Source of the DNA: Rotaria sordida
Taxonomy: Eukaryota; Rotifera; Eurotatoria; Philodinida; Philodinidae
Length of the DNA: 64,000 nt
Direction of reading: 5' to 3'
NCBI GenBank assembly: GCA_905250125.1
Contig: CAJNOL010000511.1
Coordinates: 56,718-120,717, forward strand
Part shown: positions 13,843-25,330 of the stretch, in pieces
How positions within the stretch are numbered: position 1 is the first letter of the stretch
Layout: each line of letters opens with the position of its first letter
Made by a program: the position numbers and the translations under genes
Notes under the pieces: generated by a model
The model's input: the letters and a program-made list of their open reading frames with translations, nothing else
The model's database searches: none
What the model was told of the DNA's origin: nothing

Positions 13843-14516
13843 TTATATAATACCAATTCGATTAGCAACATCAAGTGCATCATGATCAGCTTTGAGTCTA
13901 ACATAAGCTTTCTTTTCACCATCAGGTCGAATTAATGTATTGACTTTTTCAGCATCAACATCATACATTTTTTTGACAGCTTGTTTAATTAATGGTTTAT
14001 TAGCACGAATATTGACAATAAATACTAATGTATTATTATCTTCAATTTTTTTCATAGCCGATTCAGTTGTTAATGGATATTTAATAATAGCAAAATGATC
14101 AAGACGATTTCGTTTTGGTACTGATCGTCGAGGATATTTAGGTTGTCGTTGTAAACGAAGTGTAAATGGACGACGAAATCTTGGTTTTGTACGAATTTTA
14201 CGTTTACGTGTTAATTGATTACCACTAAATCATCAATAAAGAATTAAATTTTTTTTTTTTTTTTTTGAAAAGATTTTTTCTTTTTTTTTCGTATTTACCG
14301 AACAACTCGTTGTTTAGCTTTAAGTGCCTTTGTTTGAACCTTTTCTTTACGATCTTTTGTAACAACTTTAGTAGCATCTTTACCTGATGCTGTTGTACTA
14401 CTAGTTGGTTTTGTAGGCTTTTTGGCACTTGCAGTTGCTGTTGTTGTTGTTGCAGCTGTAGTGTCTTTCTTTTTTGCTGTAGCTGAGGTCTCCTTAGTAT
14501 CTTTTTTTGGACCCAT
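13843..14516 (-). CDS. RPL23A: 60S ribosomal protein L23a (uL23)
   Basis: Two exons: 14299-14516 and 13843-14224, split by a 74-bp intron (donor GTAAAT, acceptor TTTAG), giving 199 residues. The C-terminal domain (residues about 120-199) contains [25 protein letters not shown], the near-invariant [17 protein letters not shown] and the terminal [12 protein letters not shown], which identify uL23. This protein binds 28S rRNA near the peptide exit tunnel of the large subunit and forms part of the docking site for SRP and nascent-chain factors. The first exon encodes a long, low-complexity basic extension rich in Lys, Thr and Ala, longer than in human (156 residues in total). Such extensions vary between animals and often act in nuclear import. 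Confidence 0.97.
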
Positions 14517-15474
14517 ATCAGAAAGTTAAGATCTAAAAAAAACTTCAATATTATCTTTAAATTTCTATTCTCTATAGAAAATGAAAACTACAATTACATA
14601 TTGTTTATCGGTCTATTTTAATTTCATTTTGATTGGACTAATTTTCAGTCAAATTTCACATCAAAATTCTCACTATTCTATAAGAAAAATTATTCAAATA
14701 ATTTTATTTTTATAATTAAATATTGTTTTAAAGAATATTTTTCCTTTGACAAATTTTGAAGATATCCTAGATGTCTCTATCAATCGGTATGGAAAGATTG
14801 ATCTCGGCTTATTAGACCAATGTTTTCAATAGTGGACGTATCAAATAGAATTAAAATGTACAGAACATCTACAACTTTTGAAAATTGTATGTAATATCGA
14901 ATTTAAGATTATGTTTACTGGATAAACTTCTGTTTATCAAAGACGAGATCAATTCGATTCCAAAAAAAATCATAAATCAATCTGTGAGATCTTAATCTCA
15001 CTTGTAATTAACTTCTGTGTATAGATGTATATATTCAAATTCTTCGCAACAAAATAACGATTATACATAAAACGATAATAGAAGGAGTAAAATTCCATAG
15101 ATTATGATGAAGAAAGGGAGATTCCTAAAACAAGTTTAAAGAAAGAAGATCAGAAGGAAAAAGAAAATATCCAAACATACATATATGACAAGAAGGGAAA
15201 ATCCATGACGTATGATTAACAAAGAGAAGAGCTTAAACATATATATAACCACATAGACAATGACGAAACTCTTATAATTTCATTTGAAGCAGTTATAACT
15301 AGATTATATTATGATTTCTTCTTCTGATGTTTATTTTCTTGTAAACATGTCAAATGATAAAACTAGTATGTGTATTTACCGCTTATTAATTTGCTAAATA
15401 TTAATATATATGTTCTATGTGGAGAAAAATATAAACATAATTTTCTGTTTTTCTTTTAATTGTGAAAAAATTGA

Positions 15475-15531
15475 TTTTACACTTTGCTGACGAAAAGAAA
15501 TACACATTGCTCGTATAAGCAAAGTGTAAAA
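15475..15531. repeat. Short foldback: 14-bp inverted repeat, 29-nt loop
   Basis: TTTTACACTTTGCT is followed after 29 nt by its exact reverse complement AGCAAAGTGTAAAA. The sequence could be a small hairpin, a remnant of a terminal-inverted-repeat element, or chance. It lies alone between two genes, and no small-RNA family is recognisable. Confidence 0.6.
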
Positions 15532-16309
15532 AAAATAAAAAACATTCTGTTTTAGATTTCTATTGAAAACATTGAGCTACACATAGACAATGATCTAATA
15601 TTTTACATGATTAGGTTAGTCACTTGTTACTTTCAATTCTGGTTGATTTGAATATATATATAATTAGTACAATTTAGAGAATCATATTCTTTATCAACAA
15701 AAGATTCTTTTGAACTTATTTTGTGTCAATACGATGAAAAAAAGAAATTAGATGAAAACTAATTTCTTCGTACTGAAATTCACAAGTTTTAGCATGTTTT
15801 TTAAGGATCTTACTATGAAACATAATTATTAATTCAACTGCGAATAGAAAGAATAAGAAAGGATTCTTCTTATCTAGATAATGATTCTTAGTTCAAATGA
15901 AAATTAATTATTTATGAATGTATAGTCAATTTAAAAGAATAATCAGTAGTATAAGTGTGTGTGACTTGAGTAATATTAACAAAATTAATGAGTATCTTTT
16001 CTAGTAAATCAAAAACGTATAGTCAATCAGCTATTTTTTGATTATTTGTACTCGTCGTCCTTGTTGCTTTTTTATTATTCGTTGTTGGTAAGAACCAATA
16101 AAAATCTTGATTTCTTTCTCCTTGTGTAATCAAAATGATTCAAAAATATGAGTTTCACACCCATAAGTACGAACTATTAAAATTATAATAAATCATTTCA
16201 ATTTTCATTATATCAATTCGATTGTTTATTTTTTTTTTTGCAAGATCGTCATTTATTCGATCTAGGTTATCGTCGTGTGTTCGAAATAGAAAATAAAAGT
16301 CCTTAGACA

Positions 16310-16332
16310 AAGAGAGAGAGAGAGAGAGAGAG
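16310..16332. repeat. (AG)n microsatellite
   Basis: A perfect AG dinucleotide run of about ten units, upstream of COP1. The ORF across it on the minus strand is low-complexity and not a gene. Confidence 0.9.
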
Positions 16333-16485
16333 AAGAAAGAGACATTGCATTTATTTGTATATATATATTCTGTCATTCACATATATAACACGATAAAAGT
16401 AAGGAGAATATTCTTTGTTTTTTTTTTTTTTTTTTGGTCTGTGAAATTATACTTTTTGTTATAGATTAATTTATAATTCTTAATC

Positions 16486-19400
16486 ATGTCTGGTATTAAA
16501 CGAACACGACCAGATGATATTCCATCGATACAATCTCAGACAACAACAACGGATAAAGGATCACCAAAAATTGAAACATCATCAGCTTTTGTTAATAGTA
16601 TTGAAGAAGAATATAATTGGTAATTAGAATAAAATTTATAATTTCGTACTTTTTTTTTTTAAATTTTTATTTGTTTGATTTATATTAGTCCAATCTGCTT
16701 TGAATTAATTAGTGAAGCATATGTTTCTCGATGTGGACATAGTTTCTGGTAAAATTTATAAAAAATCAATATAGAATTTATTAATGTATGTTTTTAATTT
16801 GTAGTAGTAAATGTCTTCAACGAACAGTTGAATCTCATCGTCGATGTCCAAAATGTCAATTAAGTCTTCAACCATCGGACATATTTCCTAATTATACATG
16901 TAAGAAAATTAATTATATTCAATTTTAAATATTTTCATATATAACATAAGATTGATTATTTAATATTTGCAAAGTTATCAAAGTGAATCAAGTCATTTTG
17001 AGATCTACAATATTTTAATATTAGTTTCGATCGTTGAGAATTATTCCAATAATTCTTTTAAGTAGTTTACAGAGATGCAATATATTCGATTTTAGGCCAA
17101 ATCGAACCGAATTCAATTCGTGTTCGAAAAAAAAAACATAAACTGATCTCATATCTTAGTAATTCACTTGAACTTATAAATTTCAGTTGTCATAGATCTG
17201 GTAATTGTACAGATAAATTAATGAAATGAAGGATTATATTGTTCAAAATACTATCGATAGAACTGTTGCTTGCGATGAGTAAAAATCATGTTTAAATCTT
17301 TGATATCGTATTAGTATGACTTTTATAGAAATATAGATAGCAAAATTGCTCATCATTTCAGTTATGTTTTAAGATAGCACAATCAATAAAACTCTAATGC
17401 GTCGATTTTGTCACCTAACAACAAAAAGACTGTCAGTGTGATTCTATGAAGAACTAAAGTGTGAAATTCACAAACTCTGACTTATAAATTTATGTTATAT
17501 TGTCAGGATGTGCTAAAAAATAATTTACTTGTATTGTCACATACATCTTCAATACATAAACTTCTTTTGTATGCCATAGGAAATGATAAATAGCATTCTT
17601 TGTTTGTTTCATCGATTCCACCACTGTATTAATATACTGTACAAATTGATTTAATCGTTTAGTAAACGTTTGAACATATCATCCATCCTCTCGACGAACT
17701 TTTGACATGTACTATTAAGCTTTGGTCTAGATTTAAAATTGAATTAGTTCATACATTCCTATGTTAGTTCTATTCTGATTCTACTAGATCAATAATACCA
17801 TTGTTCTATTGATTGACATCTATAATAAGATGTTTTTACTACACTAAACACTATAACTCACAATGTTTAGACTAGTTAGAAATTATAGTAGAAATTTTAG
17901 ATTCATATAATGTTTTGAAAGGTTCTTGAAAGTTGCAAAATGATTGTTAGTCTCCTCCTACATCCCAGTTAATGGAGGCATGCACTCGATCACCGTTACC
18001 CTTCCTCCTCCACTTCTAGTAAAATGTACTCCGTGATCTGTAGCTTTTCTCTTTCCATCCACGGTTGCTACGGTCGAGGGGTAGATGGAGCTGCAAAACC
18101 CTCGATTTAAACTAATATTCACTAATTATATTTTCTTCGCAAATACATGTGAGTTTCAAAAAATATGTCACGTGGCACTAGATAACGATGATAACTTAAT
18201 GTTTATATATCATGTTGATCAAAATAAGTTAAATTCTTTCAAAAATTAAAACATATATTGATTTATGTTTTTGTTTGTTAATAGTAAACGCAATAATTGA
18301 AAAATATCGTCAACAACGTCCTTTACCTCAAACATTCGCTAAATATGGCGTGAGTAATTTTGTTATTTTTCAATAACAAATTTGTTAATTAATTCTTCAT
18401 TTCTAGAGTATTGTCGATCATATATCTGATATGGTAACAAATATTAATACATTAAATCCTCAAGAACTTGATCGATTGATGACTATTATTCGACAACATA
18501 AAGAAAAACTTGATTCAGTTTGTTTTATTTATTTATTTATTTATTTTTTTTAAATTCTTTTATTATTTCTTAATAGAATAATGAATATATTCATAATCGT
18601 TTACTTGAAATATTTCTAACACATGTTCATCATGAACGAAGTGGAGTAAATGAAAAATTTATTTTTTTTAATTTTCTTTGAATATAATTCTTTGATTATA
18701 GGCAATTGAATCATTATCAAAAGAATTAAATATTGTTGATCTAGATTTAAAACAAATGAATAAACGACAAAAATGTTCATCATCATCATCATCATTATCA
18801 AATATGAATATTCCAACAAATTCAAATGTTAAACAAACTATAGATGATAATCCATTATTATCATCAAATTCAACAAATGATATGAAAGATGAATTATTAT
18901 CATCATCATCATCAAATGATATTACTATTGTTAATGATACTGTACCAAATTGGGTACAATCAGGAGGACAAGTTAGAATAAATTAAGAAAATAAAATTTT
19001 GTAAGATTTTTTTTTTAATTTAAAAGGATCTTCGAGCAACACCTGATATGAAAATAGAAAAACAAGATGTAGTACCAACAACAAATTCATCAGCAACAAC
19101 AACAACTACTTCGAGAATTGTATCAACTGGTGCTATTGTATGTTTTTTTTTTAATTATTAATTTTTCTGTTTTAATTTAATTATATTAATTAAGGTTCCC
19201 GAAGAAACAAATCAATATGATGACATAGAAAATCGAACAAAAATAATGATGCGTTTTATGGATGATTTAACAAATATTTATTTTTCAACAAGAAATTCTT
19301 TGAGATTAACTGTTGACAATGGTTTGTTTATTTCTTTTAATGATAAAATTCATTATTTTTGAGTTATTTTATATAGATGGATCATGGAATGGTGATAGTG

Positions 19401-20852
19401 GCTTAGGTACATTTCGTGATAGTCTTGCAGCTGTAACAAAATATTCTCGTTGTAAACCAATTGCTACTGTTAATTTTGTTGGAGAAAATTTTGCTCAAGC
19501 TAGCATTGTCTCAAGGTTTAGAAACTTTTTTTAGGTTCAATTTTGTATTCTTTTTTTTTTTTTTGTTGATTAGCATTGAATTTGATCGTGATTATGAACA
19601 TTTTGCTGTTGCTGGTGTTTCAAAAAAGATTAAAGTAAAAAAATCTTAGATATTAATAAAAAAAATAAAAGCTTCTCTTTTATATTTTAAGTTATATGAA
19701 TATCAATCTGTATTGGATAATTCTGTTGAATTACATTATCCAACAAAAGAAGTTGCATGTACAGCTAAATTAAGTTGTATTAGTTGGAATCCATATTTAA
19801 GAAATTATTTGGCATCAAGTGATTATGATGGATTTGTTACTATTTGGGATATGGCTACAGCACAAAAAGTTCGAACATTTCAAGTAAAAGTTTTTTTTTT
19901 CGTTTTGTTTATTTATCTAAGATTAAAAAAAAAATATTATTTTAGGAACATGAAAAACGTTCATGGAGTGTTGATTTTTGTTCATCAGATCCTAAATTAC
20001 TTGCATCTTGTTCTGATGATTGTCGAGGTAAATTCAAAAAGTTTTGTTTGTATAAAAAATATAATTAAATAAAATTTTAGTCAAAATTTGGTCAATGCAT
20101 AATGATTATTCTGTTACAACTATCGATGCTAAATCAAATGTTTGTTGTGTTAAATTTAAACCAGATTCTCAATATAATATTGTCTTTGGCACAGCTGATC
20201 ATAATTTATATTATTTTGATTTACGTAATACACGTGAACCTTGTAATTTACTTAAAGGACATAAAAAAGCTGTATCATATGCAAGATTTTTATCAAATAA
20301 TGAAATTGTCTCAGCATCAACAGATAGTCAACTTCGATTATGGCGTGTTACAGAAGGACAATGTTTAAGAACATATCGTGGACATGTTAATGAAAAAAAT
20401 TTTGTTGGTTTAGCAGTTTCATCAGGTTATATTGTATGTGGTAAGTTATTGAATATATTCTTTTTAATTTTAAATAGAAAAATAATTGTTTTTTGTTTTT
20501 ATTAAAGGTAGTGAAACAAATACAGTACATTTGTATCAACGTGAAATTTCTCGACCTTTACTTAGTTATAAATTTGATGATCAAAATACTGGAGCAGTTA
20601 AAACGGTGACAAATACAACGGTAAGAAGAAAAAGAAATACTTTTAGATAAACAATTTTATTTAATTAGGAACGTGTAAAGAAGGACGAAAGTGGATCAGA
20701 ATTTGTTAGTGCAATGTGTTGGAGTAATGTAAGAAAATTTTTCTTGTTTTAATATTTAGATTATTAAATAATTATATTTTTGTTTTTAGCGTGAAAATAT
20801 TTTATTAGCAGCAAATAGTCAAGGAGTTGTTAAAGTATTGGAATTGGTCTAA
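16486..20852 (+). CDS. COP1: E3 ubiquitin-protein ligase COP1 (RFWD2)
   Basis: Seventeen exons: 16486-16619, 16689-16748, 16805-16899, 18285-18349, 18407-18517, 18577-18645, 18702-18971, 19027-19137, 19195-19321, 19377-19515, 19574-19634, 19692-19883, 19946-20027, 20081-20440, 20508-20620, 20669-20728, 20790-20852; 703 residues (human 731). A C3HC4 RING finger lies at residues 45-82 (CPIC, CGHSFC, CPKC). A helical region, a Ser-rich linker coded by exon 7 and a C-terminal WD40 propeller follow. Family-specific blocks include [55 protein letters not shown] and the terminal KVLELV. COP1 joins DET1/DDB1-CUL4 complexes and directs ubiquitination of transcription factors such as JUN and ETS proteins in the nucleus. 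Introns are about 50-75 bp except intron 3 (16900-18284, 1,385 bp). The RING-to-coiled-coil join across that intron restores the frame. Confidence 0.96.
17940..18120. other. GC-richer patch inside COP1 intron 3
   Basis: This stretch is clearly richer in G and C than the surrounding intron, with pyrimidine-rich blocks (CTCCTCCTAC, CCTTCCTCCTCC). Its minus strand can be read as a short open segment (around [20 protein letters not shown]) not assignable to a family. It probably marks an inserted mobile-element fragment, which would also explain why this intron is about twenty times longer than its neighbours. Confidence 0.45.
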
Positions 20853-23800
20853 ATTTCATGTTGATCATATGAAAATCGTTCTTTATTATAATTATTTTTT
20901 CTTCGGATTCAAATTTTTTTTTTCAGTTCATTTCTTTTTTTATTTGTCAAGTTAATTATCGTAACGTGTGTGCATGTGAGATCGTGCCAGATGATTATAC
21001 TTTCATTTTATTTATTCATCTTGAAACAACAACAAAAAAAAAAAATCTTAGTTAATTACTTGTGGAGAACTATCTGTACATATATTCAAAATAAAAATAA
21101 GACATTATAACGCAAATAAATAAAACCTATTAGATTGTATATTAACATTGATTTTCTTTTTATTGTTAGTCATCTGAATGAATTTAGAACAGATTATTTA
21201 AAAGTTCAGATAGAACATGAAAATGAGAATTTAATTTGACAATGACGATTAGTGATGCTTTGAAATGATGACTTTTTTTTCTGAGACAGGTAGAATGTAT
21301 CTTGTACGTGAACAGCTTTTCGTAACTGAACCCGGACTAGAACTAATCGACATCCGGCAGATACTTTCACAGTCATAGTATGGTTTTCAAAGTTTTATTT
21401 TATATGAAAAAGTACACTATTTAGTTTCTTCTATAAACAATAGCAAAAAGAAGAGATTATCTTAAATTCTTTAAAAAAAAAAGCAAAGGATTCAGGATTC
21501 ATTTGATGTCTTTCTGCTTCCAAAATTCGATTGACTTCATGAAGTATATATTTGCATGTTGTTGATGATGCTAGAATGCAATACAGTTTTGCTGTCAAAT
21601 ATCATAATTATAAATAAATATATGAATGCTTTTTACATCATGTTAATATATGTTCACTTTTTTAATAATTCATTTTCTTCTCCATGTATTCAGTTATTTT
21701 GTCATTATGGTTCATCATCTGTAGATGAATTTTCATTAAAAAACGAATTCTTTTAGTTAAACAATATCACTTTTCACTTCTGTAATCTGCCCTCAAATAC
21801 AATAAATTACTCAATGATGATCGAACTGTTTGTCACTCCAAATGCTTTGATATAAATTAGCAATGGAACTCAAACCGACCGGGCGAGTTTGCACTTGGAC
21901 CCATGCTTCAGGCCAGACCGAGTGCTGGCTATTCAATCATATTGCAGGACAGTATTAAATGTATTTTACTTGTATTTTAACTTATCTTTGGAAAAGTGTA
22001 TTTCTTTTTGCACTTGTACTTAAGTACAAAAAAACACGTGGTATTTTTACGTGATATATAAATATAATGAACTTCATCTATAATGTTGACTATCTCTGAT
22101 AAGTTTTTCAAGATCATCGCGGCAATGTTTGATCAAAAAGTAAATGAAGATAAGAATATTTTAATAGAATTTTCTCTGTTTCTCATATGCTGATAAATTC
22201 ACAGTAGGAAACTTGTAAAGATCATATATTTTCATTATTTGAATTTCTTCAAAATTATGATGTTCGTTCGGGTTACTATCATAGATAAATATAATTCTCA
22301 ATGATATTAAAAAGAGTCGATAAGAATTCAGATTCATGCTCTACTCGAAGGATTTCTTGAAGATATCGTAGGTCTCTCTTAAAGTTTATATTAAAATCAT
22401 TAATTCTTTCTAAGAATATTAAAATTAAAATAAATGTAGCTAATCAGATCTCTTTTAACATGTGGCTAATAATCTAAAAAGTTTAATATGTTTATGATGA
22501 AAATCGGCGTTAATAGAAACCTATAGGATCATCTGAAAATCATTCGATCTATCCAAAGTCTAATTGTTTCTAAAATGAACATCTTTCATTTCTCATTCAA
22601 TACATCGAAAATATAAAAAAAAAATACTTTATATAAAAGAATCTTAGTTTTTCAAAAATCGTGCTTTAGTATTTGAAACGTCTCTCGTTGACGACAACAG
22701 TGAAGTATTCAGAAAAATACGCAAAAAGACATTGTTTCATATTGCAAGTAATAGTACAGAGTAGAATTACAAAATACTCTTCTTAAAGTACAAGTACAAA
22801 TACTTTCGTTCGATCTCTGAAGCATTAAGAGATAAACGTTGTTAAATAATTAGCACAGATATCTGTTTAGATACTGTAATAATGACTAAAGGATGCGATG
22901 AATATTAATAATCATCGACAGATGTGATAAAAGAATAAAATTCAATGCAAATATGCTATCGATATAACTAGATAAGAGTATTTAATAATACCAGAAGAAT
23001 GTAAATATTCTAGTAGTCAACTCATGTTTTATGTTAAACTGTTCGATTAGTATAAAATATGGTTGAAGATAAAAATTTTTTTTCATTAATCCTATGACAT
23101 TGGAAGTAACTTCGACTTCACTTTGGTTTTCTATGTATACATGTTTATAAAAGGATTTTAAAAACATAAATAAAATAACGACTAATATGTTTCGGAGCAT
23201 ATTTTGTCAAAGATCTTCATGGTACATTTTGTGTTTTAACAAATAGAATTTGATTATTTCGGATATATAGTTATCCAACAGGTTTCTAAACATATCTAAA
23301 CGAATTTCCTTGGGTTATGGATAAACTTTTTTCTCCTGTTTTAATGTAATGATAGTTCCTCGAATTAGGAACGAAACAAAGAAAGGTTTCATCAATTGAA
23401 TGAATGTTACATTTCGAACAGAAATAATAATTTAACATGATTAAAAATAATTCATTCCATCAATGAGAGTTCAAATATAGTTTAAAATTATCCCTTTATT
23501 CTCTCTCACGAGAAAGTTACGGTTTATCAATATCAAAGATATTGTGATAGATAATTGATATATACAATATTTGATATTTTTCAATGTATGAAAACAATTG
23601 TGAATTACCATTACTTAACAAAATGTTATTACAGCGTAATTGTCGCTATTCACAACATAACAATAAATAAAAACCAATAATTATTTGTTATTTTTATTTT
23701 GTTGACTTAATAAGGATAAAATTGAAAATATAGCATCATTATTTATTGATACATTATCTTTTTATGTTTCTTGGAGTTTTATTATTGTTAAAAAAACACA

Positions 23801-24049
23801 GACATATGGTATAGATACAGAAAAACTTAAAGAAATATCAAAAATCAGTATTTTTTGAATTTTAATTTTATAAGTTTATCCTTTAGCTAATTTAATAGAA
23901 ATTCTCATTTTCTAAAGCAATAGATCATACAGAAAAAAAAGCTTTGCTTTCATTAATCATCAAGATTTTTATTATCCATTCTATAAACTTTTGAGTATTG
24001 AAAAATAAACTATATATATGTTTTCAATTGTTCATAAAGAATTACTCGA
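20853..24049. other. Intergenic region downstream of COP1
   Basis: Contains the COP1 3' flank, with AATAAA-like sequences near 21090-21125, and then a possible hAT-type element at 21944-22822. A GC-richer strip at 21870-21930 and a similar one at 21325-21365 are unexplained. ORFs at 21556-21756 (+) and 22982-23200 (-) show no domains. Confidence 0.5.
21944..22822. mobile_element. Possible non-autonomous hAT-type element
   Basis: The left end reads CAGGACAGTATTAAATGTAT and continues with TTACTTGTATTTTAAC. The right end, read inward on the other strand, is CAGAGATCGAACGAAAGTAT followed by TTGTACTTGTACTTTAAG. The ends start with CAG and share the GTATTTxxACTTGTAxTTTAA block in inverse orientation, a style typical of hAT elements. 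Several ACTTGTACTT-like motifs lie inside. The flanking 8-mers do not match well, so a target-site duplication is not shown and the element would be old. No transposase ORF remains. Confidence 0.45.
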
Positions 24050-25330
24050 CGGCTTCTCTTAAACTCTACACAGAGTTAATTTCATGATATGCTCAATGTC
24101 ATTATGGTAAAAATTGCATTGTCCTATTAACTTGTTTTATATCTTCACATATAACTAAACATATTTTTGTTCTATCCTTTGTTCATAAATAATAATGATA
24201 AATTTTTATTTTCATGTTAAACAAAAAATAAGGTTCGTTTTCGATAGTATTTTACATTATTCAATTGAATATGAAGATGATGAAAATAATGTATGAAGGC
24301 CATCAAGTTCAATAGCAGTTAAATTAAATTCACTAAATATAGTTTGAATGTGTTTTTTAGATAAGCTTTTAATTGATAAAAAACACGTTATATCTATTGT
24401 TGTAAAATAACGTCGAATAAGATAATGGTTTAGTTTAGAAAGTACATTATTGTTGACAATAATTTATCTTAATTTTTATATCAATTCACTATGAATCAAT
24501 CTGTTTTTTTCATATTTCGTATCAAATTTAAAATGTAGATAAGACTGACAAGATAAGAAGAAGAATACTCTTGCCTTCCAGCTACTTTGCAGTATAGAGT
24601 TATGTTCAACAGCAGACTCAGTAGTCCCATATCTTTCCTCTAGCTAATAGCAGCTGTAGCTCTGAATAGAAGGCCAGTCTGATCCAGAAATCTTGCGCTC
24701 AATTGCTTAAGCACCTTATGTACACACTAACTAATCGCAAGAACAAGTATATATTATAACGTAATCCGCGTGCTATTGAACAGGTGGTCTAAAGCAAGTA
24801 ACTGTTAGTGACTAGTCCAGAGTCATTTCATGGCAGGTTGTACTGCGGTCTGAATAAAGTACCTTATGGATACATGCCATATAGCGTAGCTACTCAGTCA
24901 TGGCAGACTTTGACAAGATAAGATTCTATTATATTGGAAATATTTGTTGTTCAAATTATTTTCGATTATTTAGACGTTGAGATTTTTTTCTTTGTATGGA
25001 AATAATTAATAAATGTTGATGATACATGATCGAAATGAGGATGATTGGACAGTTTATTATTTCGATATTGATGAGTTAAACTTCTAATCGGATAGGTAGA
25101 ATCTTAAATAAAAATGATAGATTTAGAAAGGATAATTAAATAAAATATTATCACATTATCGTATTGAATCTTTTTATGAAGTGTTTTTTGTATCACTATC
25201 CCGACTAAATTCATCATCAGAATGTGTTCTTGAAGTAATTGAATGATTTCTGAGATCTTTTATTGATTGTCATGAGGTATTTCAACATATTATATTTCAA
25301 TTCGATGACAAAATCTATATATCAAAATGA
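24050..25330 (-). pseudogene. Decayed left copy of the SH3-like gene
   Basis: Aligns by eye in pieces with the intact gene at 29085-30511. For example, CAAGTTCAATAGCAG at 24306-24320 matches the same string near 29427, and TTTCGATTATTT at 24960 matches 30128. It lacks most of the long middle exon, carries many indels and stops, and is interrupted by a 352-bp insertion at 24559-24910. No open frame of useful length survives. It belongs to a larger duplicated block that continues to about 28.45 kb. Confidence 0.8.
24559..24910. mobile_element. 352-bp insertion flanked by 13-bp direct repeats
   Basis: The sequence TGACAAGATAAGA occurs at 24546-24558 and again at 24911-24923, flanking a segment that is GC-richer than its surroundings and has no counterpart in the right duplicate. 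A 13-bp target duplication is long for DNA transposons and suggests target-primed insertion of a SINE- or LINE-like sequence. However, there is no poly-A tail, and I see no terminal inverted repeat. It holds no ORF and no obvious tRNA-like promoter. Confidence 0.6.

Larger units (their letters stand above)
14517..16485. other. Intergenic region between divergent RPL23A and COP1
   Basis: About 2 kb between two divergently transcribed genes, so both promoters should lie here. It contains a 14-bp inverted repeat (15475-15488 and 15518-15531), an (AG)n microsatellite at 16310-16332 and a long T run near 16420-16435, just upstream of COP1. No further gene was recognised. Confidence 0.55.

Noticed and set aside
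14225..14548. 107-codon minus-strand ORF
   Set aside because: It is another frame of RPL23A exon 1 and its intron.
16155..16376. ORF across the (AG)n run upstream of COP1
   Set aside because: Low-complexity translation of a microsatellite, antisense to the COP1 upstream region.
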